This document shows positions 27,647-40,222 of a DNA stretch of 64,000 nucleotides, piece by piece. Where the stretch lies: contig OZ037766.1 in NCBI GenBank assembly GCA_964035545.1, positions 9,495,722 to 9,559,721 on the forward strand, read 5' to 3'. Made by a program: the position numbers and the translations under genes. The stretch's first letter is position 1. Every line of letters starts with the position of its first letter. Below the pieces are notes generated by a model. That model had not been told where the DNA came from and did no database searches. It saw only the letters and a list, made by a program, of their open reading frames with translations. This DNA comes from Bugula neritina (lineage: Eukaryota; Bryozoa; Gymnolaemata; Cheilostomatida; Bugulidae).

Positions 27647-29375
27647 AATAAATTATTTATACAGCATTATTTATTAAATTTTTAGGAATCTCTGCAAGAA
27701 AAAAATCCTTTCGTTCTTACAAATATAGTAACCAAAATCGAGAAATTTTCATTGGATAGTTTTTTTTTACAAATTATTTTCAAAAGTTTCTATATCTTAC
27801 AATGCTGTGCCAATTTAATAAACAGGTGCACCATCTCCTATAGTAATTCATTAATCAAGCTTATGCAATACTAGCCTTCTAACATATGGTTTTAGTTTTG
27901 TGAAAATAACTGTTATTGACAATATTTCACTGAAAGTTGAACTATTTTATTGATTTTCATGAAGAGTCTTGTTGACTACAGTTTGCAGCCATTCCAATTT
28001 TTCTGAACAATTTAATAAGCGGTTAGCAAATGTAGACATGCATAAAATATTTTTTACTTCTATGACACTGCCTTAGCTTTAATTAGTGCTTATAACTGTG
28101 AATGCGTTATGTCATTGCAATGAGCCTTATTTGAACATATACTTTTCACAATTTTCATGTTTTGCACTATTGAGTACTATGATGTATTGTACACTGTGAC
28201 TAAAGATTTTATTTTATCAAAGTAAATTATTGATGCTTTTTAAATTAAAATCTTAAACTATTTGATATATATATTATTTGCAATAATGAAAGATGTCAAA
28301 CAAAAATATTTTCTTCACTTAAATTTGTTAGGCTTTATGTTATTGTAGTATTGCAATTAAATTATATTCATCAGTTTAAATAATGTAGGACTAATTACAT
28401 TGTGCTGCGGGTGTTGCTACTGCAGGCTGATACAATCCAGTTAAAACTGTAGCTCTTCTGTGATACCCTGATACTCTGTCAACCATAAAATTATTACTAC
28501 TGTAAGTTGTCAGCTGCTGCTCACTAGTTTATAATACGGTATTTTATATTTAGAATATAAAAACAGGTCAAGTTTACAATTTCAAAATTCAGCATAAATT
28601 TTAGAAGTTGTGTTAACAAAACGGAAGCTTCAATTTGCTTTTTACACTCTAGTGACTCACAGAAAAAACTTGGAAAAACTTTTAAAAAAGTATTTTAAAG
28701 ATTCTTTCTACAAGCAGACAAACTGAATATTTTTAGTTAAAATATTAATCAATAGTTTACTCACAACATTTGGATGTCTCGGCAACATGTCTTGACTATA
28801 TATATCATAAAGAAGGAAAAAGTGGTTTTCAGCTTATGACAAAAAGAAAAGACATGAAGTTCTACAAAGTTTAGATCCAGTTTAAATTTTTGTCGCATGT
28901 TGCATATAATATGCCCGAATAATAAAATTACTCAGTTCCAGACAAGCATGAAAATGGTTAGTATTTATAGGAGGTGACATGCATTATTATTCGTATTCTT
29001 AACGGGCAAAATATATACTGGTGTAGCCTACTTTAGTTAATAACAGTCTGATAAAGTTGTTTTTATCAAACTTCAGCATTTTAAAACTAAAATTATATTT
29101 ATATATGTGCTAATCAAATAATCACATATCAAATACTGCGGTATTCAATATTAATCTATGCTATGTTGTGTTAGTTGACATTATCATCAATCACCTTAGC
29201 CTGCAGTGTTTTACTTATTACTTTAATCATGCACATGATAATTATTCAACTGCATGTAATTATAGCGATTCTGTAATTATATAATTTACATATGATAATG
29301 TATTTATGCACTAGTACAAATAGTACTAGTGTATTAGTACATAGTCGTTATAATTATTTAATCCCATGCAGATAA
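27647..29375. other. AT-rich intergenic region 3' of Kv2
   Basis: Contains AATAAA immediately after the Kv2 stop (27647-27652) and other A/T hexamers; the true cleavage site cannot be chosen. No coding exon seen. The Kv2 gene and the following - strand Tctex1 gene are convergent. Confidence 0.5.
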
Positions 29376-29566
29376 AAAACTCAAAAACTGTGAGAACCCC
29401 TGATGGAAAGGGGTTGTTGAAGCAGGCTAAGAGGTTTTCTAATGAAGCACATGAGCAATTATATTACTGGATGCTCTTCCTAACATCACCACTAGTGTTT
29501 GGAACTTGAACCGCTGACCTCGTGTTTATAAGGTCAGCACTCTAACCACTACACCACACTGCTCCC
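29376..29566 (-). mobile_element. tRNA-derived SINE (copy 1)
   Basis: Read on the - strand from 29566, a tRNA-like head has an A box (TGGTGTAGTGGTTAGAG) and a B box (GGTTCAAGTTCC) at normal spacing. The acceptor ends do not pair, so it is not a functional tRNA gene. The body follows (GATGTTAGGAAGAGCATCCA, then CCATCAGGGGTTC) and ends near 29376. The AGGAAGRGCATCC block resembles central domains known from several animal SINE families; that family link is from memory. The body recurs in the other copy at 44745-44925. Confidence 0.7.
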
Positions 29567-29738
29567 TAATATCACATGCAGTTATACATACTAAAAAACA
29601 AAATTATACTGATCCTCTAAATTCTAAAACTACATAGCAGTTAAAATATCAACTTTCTAAATTAAAGTTTAGCATGCCTATATAACTTTCAAATGGAAAC
29701 CAAATGATGTATACTTTTGAAGTCTATAAGAATCTAGT

Positions 29739-31243
29739 TTAAGGAGTATATACGCAGAAGATTGACGCTGAAACTAACAAATTTTTATCCTCATAAAGGC
29801 TGTTAATCACAGTGTCATGCTCAGTTTCCCACAAACAGCGAGAGCTACTCAAAATACTTTGTCGAGTCTTTGGTGCAATGACCACGCTTGCAACAAGCTT
29901 GTATCGGTTTGGTATGAACTTTTTAGCTTCAGATTTTAATCTCTCGGATAGTACCTAAAATATGGCATAAGTAATTGGGAGCCAAAATTAAAATAAAAGA
30001 TTAAAATTCTTGAGAATTTACAACATAGTTGTAATCATTGTTTAAGCGTTAATTGACCTAAGGCTATAGCCTCAAGTCAAAACTAACCAGCTTTACAACA
30101 TGCGCTTGGTTTTTTAATTTAAATACTTTTTCACAGGCTAATAAAAGTTTTTAACAAACATGAGACACTTTAGTTTGAGACGCATTTTAAACATTGAAAA
30201 GGTGCTTTAAATTACAAGCAAATAAGTTTTGTTTGAAAATCAAAATAAACAACATAAAAAGATGGCTATACAGCTTATCTTTGCATACACACGTATTGCT
30301 TCCGCAGTAAATTAAACCTATATCTCCAAGATAGATAGTGAAGTCTACCTTAGACCAATTGGGAGCCTCTGTTACACTATAGTTTAAACCATGCAGCAGA
30401 TCCTTTATTTCCCTCTCCATCATGTTTTCAAGGACAGCCACAGCAATTTTTTCAGTTGGTTCCAATTGATAAGTTGGCTCCAGTTCAATTTTTGGTTCTA
30501 AATAGTAAATATGTGTTTAAAGATTTAGTTGTACTTACAAGATCTTCCTAAAAATAAATTTAACCAGCCATGTTCAAGTAATTGATTATAAGACAGTTAT
30601 TTAAAGTTTATAGAGTTTCAAATCTCTAAAGTCTTCCGAGAAGGGCTTAGAATAAGGATGATAAAAATGTTATTTGCAGGAGCTTTCAATGATAAGTCAT
30701 ACAGCTTTTCCATAAAGGTTTTTATCACAATAAGACTCGTTGCTAAATATTATAAAAATTAAAACCTTTTTACTAAAAGAAAATACTATCACATTTACAT
30801 GAAATAGCAATAAAGTTTTTTTATATACAAAAAGAAGATAGATTTAGAGAATTAAATGAGAAAGAAATGATAGGGTATATACTGCATATTCATAAGTTCC
30901 TATGACTTTGAAAACTGGTGTATAATACTAATTCATTCTAAGTTCGTATTGCATGAGATGGTATGCTGTATTGGAAGAGATTTATGAAAGGTTTATAAAT
31001 GCCCATAAGATATAGACTGGTTATAGCTGCTTACTCACCTATAGGATGGCCTTGCCAGGAATAAGATCTTCTCCGTGGTGCAAACTCTAGTCGATGTCCT
31101 GTATGCCCTCTACTGTGATGAGAATGCTCGCTGGGTGCATGGAGATGCTTTGAAGATTTGGCCACAGAACTTTTAGAACTGGACTCACTGAGTCGTCGTG
31201 GAGATGAAACTCTCACAACTACTTTCTTTGAAGATGATGACAT
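29739..31243 (-). CDS. Tctex1 domain-containing protein, dynein light chain Tctex-type family (3 exons, 189 aa)
   Basis: Tctex1-fold proteins act as dimeric light chains of cytoplasmic, axonemal or intraflagellar dynein. Exons on the - strand: 31039-31243, 30349-30497, 29739-29954; phases 1 and 0; total 570 nt ending in TAA. The N-terminal 68 residues are a Ser/His/Arg-rich disordered tail (MSSSSKKVVVRV..., RRRSYSW). The Tctex1 domain is about residues 80-189: a helical stretch with LENMMEREIKDLLHGLNYSV, NWSK, then RYKLVASVVIAP, a Cys-Trp pair in SSRCLWE, and the final LVSASIFCVYTP strand, as expected at the C-terminus of the family. The long basic N-tail suggests a TCTEX1D1/D4-like member rather than the minimal DYNLT1; this is inference. 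It lies about 600 nt downstream of the astacin gene on the same strand. Confidence 0.88.
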
Positions 31244-31838
31244 GTTTTTGTGCACAATTTCAGCCTTAAGTCGAGTTGCACTGCGTTATAATCTGTGTGT
31301 TTACCAAAATGCCTAACATATTGAATAAACTTAATAACATCAAAGCATGTGCAGGTCTGCAGTGTGAGGTTGAGGTGCATAGATAGCTGCTATGGCAATA
31401 ATCAGACTCAAAATAGATTAGCTATAATTGCAAATATAACTTTATTTCAACAGTAGCTTATGGCTGTACATTATAAACAAGTAACATTAAAAACACGAGC
31501 ATACATGAATTACAATTCTTGCACTAACTAATGAGTATTATTTTATTTGTAAAAGTCTGATAACAGCATAAATGCAGGTTATGCAAATAGGCAAATACAG
31601 GCAGCAATAAGTTTATTGATAGTGGAAACATTAGATATTAAAAAATAAATAGCAAGCCATGTGGCTGGCATAGTTAGGGGACAAACACAGTTGGCTACTA
31701 TTACTGCATAAAAATAAAAGAGAATTGCTATAAAAACCAATTTGGAAAAATTGAAAAGGTATCAACTTAACAGTATAATTAAAGAAAGTCAAAAATGATT
31801 TAACATTATCCAATCATGAAATTTTAGTACTGAAACGT

Positions 31839-34800
31839 TTAGCAATAATCACAAAACTTTGCACACTGTTGTTTCATATAAGGCATGTATATTCCTGTAC
31901 ACTGACTCTTATAGAAATCATTGCAGTCAGGTCTCACATCAACACAATCTGCAAGTAGAAGTCAATGGCTATCATGATAAAACAAAGATAATTGGTAAAT
32001 CTAGAGATACCTAGTATACAGAGCAGCAATAGTAAGCTCTCAAGTGTTATTGCCCTAGTCTTAAAGGGATGTTTTATATAAATTATAACACTAATGTTTA
32101 CCTTTTGCATATGCATCTATTAGCACGAGCATCACAATCAAAACAAGGTATATCTCTTTCTTAGATCACTTGTTAGTAATTTCATAATTAATAATCTATA
32201 TCACTATACTATACAATTTATTTAACTTCAATAATTATAAAAATTAAGCATATTATTTAACATACCACTATATAATTATATAAATATCACATTATATTAA
32301 ACTCCTTGCTCTGTGATGATAAATATATAGCTATTTAAATTGACATTTTCAACACTAATTTATGGGCAGAAAGTGATAGCCGACTAAAAATAAAATAATA
32401 TTTGCATCATGTTTTCACTCTACATAATCACTGAAGCTCCACACAGCACAAGTAACCAGTGCTCAAACAACTCTCAATTTTTTAATGGTATTTCAAATAA
32501 AGAAAAAATATATTTAGTTTGATAAAACTCTATCTAAATATTTGCCACATCATTGCTGTCTACCATTTTGACAGTAAAAGAAATGTTAGACACTATGAAA
32601 ACATAGATTAAGTATTTATGAGTTACACACATACCTGAGCAATGTCCACAGTATCTGGCACAGTTTATCTTGGTCCAAGCTAAATAGTTGGCACACACCG
32701 ACTTTGGATACTCGGCACAGTTGTCTATTTTATCTTCACACTTTACAATTCTTCCTGCATTTCAAAACCAGAAAGTAGACTAATGCATAAAGAAACCAAC
32801 AACCCTATTTAATTCTCATGTATCACAACTTAAGCATGCAATTGCTCTCCTCACATAAAAAGCTCTTTCTCAAAATACCAATAATTGAAAAATATTAGAC
32901 ACAAAAACCATTTGTATTTATGTAGATGTCACTTAAACATAATATTTATAAAAGCAACGGAAACTTTATTAAAATAACCAGCAATACAAACCATAGGCAG
33001 TTGTGGGTTTAGTTGTTGGTTGTGTAGTTGTAGTTGGAGTAGTTGTAGTACTAGTGGTGGTAGTAGTAGTGGTCTTAGTTGTTGGAGGTTTAGGGGTGGT
33101 CAATGGCTCTTGCCCTAAATAAATGATTAGTTTAATCAATGAATGAAAATATGTCTTTTTTAAGTATGTCTTAAATGAGCTCTTCCAATCAAATTCTCAT
33201 TTTAAAGCCACAATCTATGCTAGATATGACATATATACTACGTGTGCATACAACGCCACTTTTTTGGTTTATTAAACGTACCTGGACAGAGGGCACAGTG
33301 GTAAGGGCAATTAGCAGACATGTATGTCCTGTAGTTGGTGCAAGCAGAGTGAGGGAAACTACTGCAATCCATTCGGTCTGCGCATTCATTCGACGTAGTG
33401 GTAGGTGTAGTAGTTGGAGCTTTTGTCGTTTTCTCTTCTAGCAAATAATTGTACATAAAAATGTATGCAAAACTTCCACAAAATGCAGGTATCAGCGATC
33501 CAGGTTAATTTTTTATAATAGAACATTATATAAATTGGAAGTTCAAAAATTACAGTAACGAAAACTGCTTCTTTTTATAGCAGTAAATTTTGCAAGATAA
33601 ATAGTTAATCTAATGCGAGTAGAAGGAAATACTAACCATTGGAACAGAATCCACAGAACTTTTGGCATCTGACAGAAGCCCAGGGCTTGTGAGTAACACA
33701 GACAGACTTCCCATAGTGTATGCAATCAGAAATAGTGTCCTCGCATTTTGGACCTTGAATTAATAGAATAAATTTATTTCTTATAAATGCTAAGAAATAG
33801 CCAACTTGCGATACTAGCTTGTTTGATGACAAATAAAACATGGCAAACCACTTTATAAGTATTTAAAACTACCAGTACTCGCTGCCTTTGTATGATTAGA
33901 TGCAATATAACTTAAGAGAAAATTGTGCTGACTAGCTTACAGACAATAACAATGCATGCACAGTTTATGCCTTAAAAGAATCTTACCTTCAGTGGTGGTG
34001 GGTTTTGGTAAAGCCTTGCAGTTTCCAAGACCACAAAATTTAGCACAGTTTTCAGTTGCCCAGACTACGTAATTTTTACAAACTCCTTCCTCATACTGAT
34101 CACAGTTTTTAACTTTATCTTCACAAGCTGCAATCAAAACATACATAATAATACTTTCTATTAATAGAAAAGGATTATAATAAATATATAAAAAGATATG
34201 GAAATACAGCTTGTATTTCAAAATAATAGTCTGCTATGTTTCGCAACATATTACAGCTCCTCCTTTTATACAGATAATGTTTGTTGTTGACATGCAGACC
34301 ATAACTGTGTACTTACTATTCTTGCAGATACCACAGGTCAGTCTGCAGTTTTCTGCAGCCCACTCCGGAAGTTCCGTGCATGCAAAATCTCCATAGAGAT
34401 GACAATTCTCAAGATTATCTTGACATTGCCCATTATTTGTAACTTGAGCCCCTGAAAATATGGATCGATCACAATAAAACTTATTGCAATAGATACAACA
34501 TGTTGTAAATTTCTAGATACTTGATGCCTGATGTAAAACATTTTTTCGTTTTGTTTGCTATTTTCATTTGCAAAAAAATAAATGCAGCACTTTTTACTTA
34601 TCATGGCCAAAATATCTGAAATCATTTAAAACAAGTTTCCTTGACAAATAAAATAGCACATTTCTAACTTACTGTTGCTTTGACATCCATACAACTTCTG
34701 AATCATTCTAATATCAATGTGACTGAGGTGATCTCTTTGCCCCAATACTACACTACTTGGGAGTTGCTGCTTCGCAGTGATAGTTGGTGAAACAAAATCT

Positions 34801-36758
34801 TTAGAGAAACTAGTGGATTGGTAGTGCATGATGCTGTCATAGTCATATGGCTGATCTAAGTGATCAACTGTAGTACCAAGGGCATACCTATCAAAGTTAC
34901 TTTCAGCTCCTAAATGAAAACAAAACGTAACGAATGTCTATAAAAGTTTACAGGTTTCAATTTGTGATAGAGTTTTTTATGCAATATTTTATCTAAAATA
35001 TCCTTTCATTTCATAATAGTAAACTGTCAAAATATTAGTTTAAAATATTTTATTTTTAATTTCTATACAAAATATTTATTAGATTCAGGGTGCTTAGAAA
35101 AAATTCTAACTGCTTGACTTTCATTCTTAGCTGAACATAAAGTATGTTAAAATTATGTTTCGAATGTTGTTTTGGTTGCTGTATATCAAGTGCTAGCCTG
35201 GTAACTAGTCCAGTATTTGAATTTAAGCAAATTTAAAGTTGTTTTAAATTGGTAGATCTAAAGCAACAATGGTGTTTTGGTTTACTGATTCATTTTTACT
35301 ATAAGAAATAAATGCACTGTACTCTTATAAATGTAGAAGAATTATTAAAACCCCCAACACACCTTGTTTGATGTTCTCGCGATGTATATCAACATAGAAG
35401 TCTCTATCAGCTCTACTTTGCTCATGGTAGAAGCCAAGTGTGTGCAGAAGTTCATGCATCACTGTGCCATGGGTATAGCAATTCCTTCCAAGAGATACAG
35501 TCTGTCTACCATTTCCAACCCTTCCTAAGTCTGACCAGCATCTGGAGAAGAAGAATTAGAAGGTAATTAATGTCTATGATAACAAGTAAAAAAATTGAAG
35601 GTAAATTTTTTTCAAAACTGGCAATATTAAACTTCCATAGCTGCAATCTCAGATTGTAAAGTTTTTTGCATTGCATACATCAAAACATTACTTTACGAGT
35701 TAAAGCCCTATCTTGCAACAGCAAAATGATGCTCACATAATAACAAAAACAAAATATTACAAAGCAAAAAATTGTTATATACATGTGTGCAAAAACAAAG
35801 TTGACATGAAAAAAATTGTACAAACATAGCTTCATAATTCGTCATTTTACTTATAATGTGTAAAACCAGAAAAAATTATTCCAATTATGAATGAGAATGT
35901 TTTCACCATCATTTAGAAAAAGCAGAACAAAAATGAATGTAGATGCACTCACTGTCTTTTCATTGAAAGTTGTACATAGTTGGCTTGTGTTTTCCGAGGA
36001 ACAAATTGAACACACTTTTCACCATTCACAGAGGTGGCATCCTCAATCAGGGTCATTGCTTCTCTGAATAAGGTTTTCAGAGTAGAATCTATTGAAATAC
36101 ATTAATAACTTGAGTCAAAACATTATAAAAAACATTACTTATAGAAAAACAACAATTTATATGTAAAATGTTGTCAAAATGGGAAAACTGTGAATATTGC
36201 TGATAACAAATATTGTTCTACTCACTAAAGGCGTTGCTGATAGTGTAGTGTACAATTCCTGAAGGCCATAGTAGCCCAATTTTTGCAACAGCTTTTCTTT
36301 TCTACAATTGCAGCGTGCAGAATATGCAAGTTATAAAAATCTATTCAGACGATTCTATGAAATATTTACAGAAAAGATAAAAGTTTTGGTACATACCTTA
36401 GGCTGGAAATCTGCAGGCACTCTGATATCTCCTTCCAAAAGTCTGTAACCTTTTGTTGGAACTCTCAACTTCTTCACAGGTTTAGGTGAAAGTGTGGGAT
36501 AACGGTTTGGCTGAAAAATTAGATAACCATTTAAATTCTCAGTGTTTTAATAACTCAGATTGTATTAGTCATTGATCATGCTAAAAAAGGTAATGAAACT
36601 AATTAAGTTGACATGAAAGCTAAGTTAATTTCTATCAATAGTTACTATAGATTAATTAATTAATATTTGAGTCTTACCTTTTGAGGCTGGGGGTTGCTTG
36701 AATCACCTAGTGCGTAACACACTAAGATAGCACCAGCTATGATAGAGAGTCCCTTCAT
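31839..36758 (-). CDS. Secreted astacin-family (M12A) zinc metalloprotease with six ShKT modules (13 exons, 574 aa)
   Basis: Exons (- strand): 36678-36758, 36397-36510, 36226-36301, 35953-36088, 35363-35541, 34673-34909, 34317-34451, 33987-34127, 33637-33753, 33282-33437, 32992-33114, 32635-32754, 31839-31948; 1725 nt, closed in frame. Residues 1-18 are a signal peptide (MKGLSIIAGAILVCYALG). The propeptide carries an aspartate-switch-like EGDI (D55), and mature protease follows KRKA. The zinc site is HELLHTLGFYHEQ (H165, E166, H169, H175); the Met-turn is SIMHY (221-225); the domain ends LYGC. Then come ShKT 1-4, a Thr-rich mucin-like linker (exon 11), and ShKT 5-6; each ShKT has six cysteines and sits on one exon. 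ShKT modules are cysteine-rich, toxin-like folds that occur widely as enzyme appendages; here they probably target the protease to matrix or substrate. All catalytic residues are present, so it should be active. Confidence 0.93.
32992..33114 (-). other. Exon 11 of the astacin gene: Thr/Pro-rich mucin-like linker
   Basis: A single phase 1-1 exon encodes about 41 residues that are mostly Thr with Pro, Lys and Gln (for example TTTTPTTTTQPTTKPTT). Such linkers are typically O-glycosylated and extended. It separates ShKT 4 from ShKT 5. Shorter Thr/Pro stretches also occur at the start of exon 10 and the end of exon 8. Confidence 0.85.
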
Positions 36759-38050
<1,292 letters not shown>

Positions 38051-38421
38051 CCCAGTGGCCCCTGTGGTGTTAGCGCGCCTGCTTGCAAGCCAGAGGTCTG
38101 TGTTTTGAATTCCGGTGGGGGCAAAGTTTTTTCAAGCATTGATTTCACTATCTATTATAAGGAGTTGTGAAGAAAATGAACTGTTCATGATATTACCTTA
38201 AGGCTTAAATGTTACTCCCCATGCCTTGGGCATTGCATAAATACCCAAAAATGTTTTAGTAAAAACGCAGACTAAAGTATAGAGAAACAGTATGGCTGCA
38301 AAGCAGGGTTACTTGAAAATGACATCAACAAATCATATTACCCTTGTATAAACCTCTGCCTTACACAAACCTCCAACTTGAAAGCTATAGTATTAACCAT
38401 TACACTATGGGGGCTACTGGG
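38051..38421. mobile_element. Inverted pair of tRNA-like sequences, possible SINE/MITE-like element
   Basis: The left arm (38051-38125, + strand) starts CCCAGTGGCCCC and reads like a tRNA with GCTTGCAAGCCAGAGGTCTG around the anticodon region. The right arm (38341-38421, - strand) starts CCCAGTAGCCCC, has an A-box-like TAGTGTAATGGTTA, and GCTTTCAAGTTGGAGGTTTG. The two arms are recognisably homologous and face each other across about 215 nt. Neither folds into a full tRNA with paired acceptor ends by eye. Confidence 0.5.
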
Positions 38422-40222
38422 AAGTCCCAACACCACAATTTACCCACCACCACATCACAACCCTCAAACTCTAAAACTCCTTCAAAATATAGATGTTATC
38501 GGTCTTTTACTGTTGCCAACTCATTATCACTAGTAAAAAGAATAATTCAAATTTATTTCATTTAAAGTACTAAGAAACCAAATTATTTTAAGTACAATGT
38601 TATTAAAAGAAAAAAGCAAACTCAATGTATTTGAGACATGTAGCACCTAGTTTCTACCTCCTAAGTTTACTTCCAGGTTTTTGCAAAGGCTTGATAATAC
38701 AAATTGTTTTTTTAAATATAAACTAAACTCACAACATAATATTGTAACACTAGTACAATTGTAAATGTTTTATTAGGCATGTTTTAAAAAATATCAACTA
38801 GAAATAGATTTTGATTAACATTTATATATGACTAACTACAAAAATGAAATACTTCACTTTGAATTTATAGCTTTTTCTTTTAACTCCCTAAAAAATTGCA
38901 ATTGTTTTAATTTTCGTGCTCAAAATGGACTTGAGAAGTGGCAACTTGTATATTAATGTAAGTGTGAAAATTTACACATTTTTATTTATTTTCTGCTAGG
39001 TTTTCATGGCTGAAAATTCAAAGTTTAAAATGCAAATTGAAGTCAATCTTTACAAATTTACATTGCTATAATTCCCATGACTCTATTAATACATTAGTGT
39101 TGGGTGGGCAGTTGTCCACTAGGATTAGTAGGAATCAGCTATCTCCTTTGTATTAGCCTGGGAATTGAGTGGCCAAACTAAATAAATTTGCAAACGAACA
39201 CGTAATTAAAAAGAAAGTTTATACCAATCTTGCACCTCTAATCTCTACAGGGTAAATCTGACATCATTCAACTCCAATTAGCAACATAAAATCTATTTAT
39301 AATTTGCCTGTTTTAAAGTGTCAATTACTTCTTGATCAAACACCATTAAAACAAAGCTAAGGAGGGACTGCAAGCTAATAATAGATAATGTGACACATAC
39401 ATACTCATCAATACACCCACTATGTAAAGATGGTTAGATAATACGAACAGATGGGGTATGGTGATATATGCTGATACTAAGGAATAGCCCAACACTGTTT
39501 AGATACTCCCTAAAACCATCCACGAAGCAAAGATAGGCTCAACAAATGATTATTTTAGCTCAAAAATAGCAGAAAAATGCAAGAATATATTATCATTATA
39601 TTAACTGAACTTTTTATTTCTTGAGAAAATTTTTCGCAATCAAAACAACTAAAACCAAAATTTTGTTCCAAACATAAGTCGAATAGAATAAAACACAAAC
39701 ATAGATATAGACATTAAACTTCACACAGAAATAATTTTACAGTACATTGCTGAGTATATAATACCATGCATGTGGCCCATGATTGCAGAAGGCATAATGC
39801 CACATAATCGAAGATTTTCAACACCGAGTATTCCAATACAGCCTTTATTATTTATAGTAAATGCTGTATTGGCAGTTGGGGGATATATGCAGAGGTAAAT
39901 ACCCTTGTGACTTGAACCATATTTATATAATATCACAATAAAATGAATAAGTGACTTTCAATGACATTAGCTTAGGTATGACTTAATAACAAACTGAATA
40001 TTTTACCATTTGATACAAAATAAGTGCATACCAAACAAATATGCACAAAAATGAGCGATTACAATCTCACTGAACTTGTGAATGCATGTAATAATTACCA
40101 TGATAGAATTTGTAAGTTACCAGATAAGTTGTATCTACAAGTTTGAAGTCCTAAAATTTATATATAATAAAAGAGATCTGTCTTGCAAAAGCAATGCTGT
40201 GACTTTAGATGGTAAGTAGCTA
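38422..40222. other. AT-rich stretch 3' of the - strand FKRP-like gene
   Basis: No coding exon recognised. Expected to contain the 3' UTR and polyadenylation site of the - strand FKRP-like gene, which ends at 40223; TTTATT (AATAAA on the - strand) occurs near 39844. Confidence 0.45.

Noticed and set aside
29482-29566. Functional tRNA gene
   Set aside because: A and B boxes are present but the acceptor ends do not pair and a SINE body follows.
33175-33441. 88-codon + strand ORF
   Set aside because: Antisense of ShKT exon 10 of the astacin gene.
15867-36758. Functional link between the Kv2 channel and the neighbouring protease because ShKT domains resemble K+ channel-blocking peptides
   Set aside because: ShKT modules are common appendages of astacins; proximity alone is not evidence.
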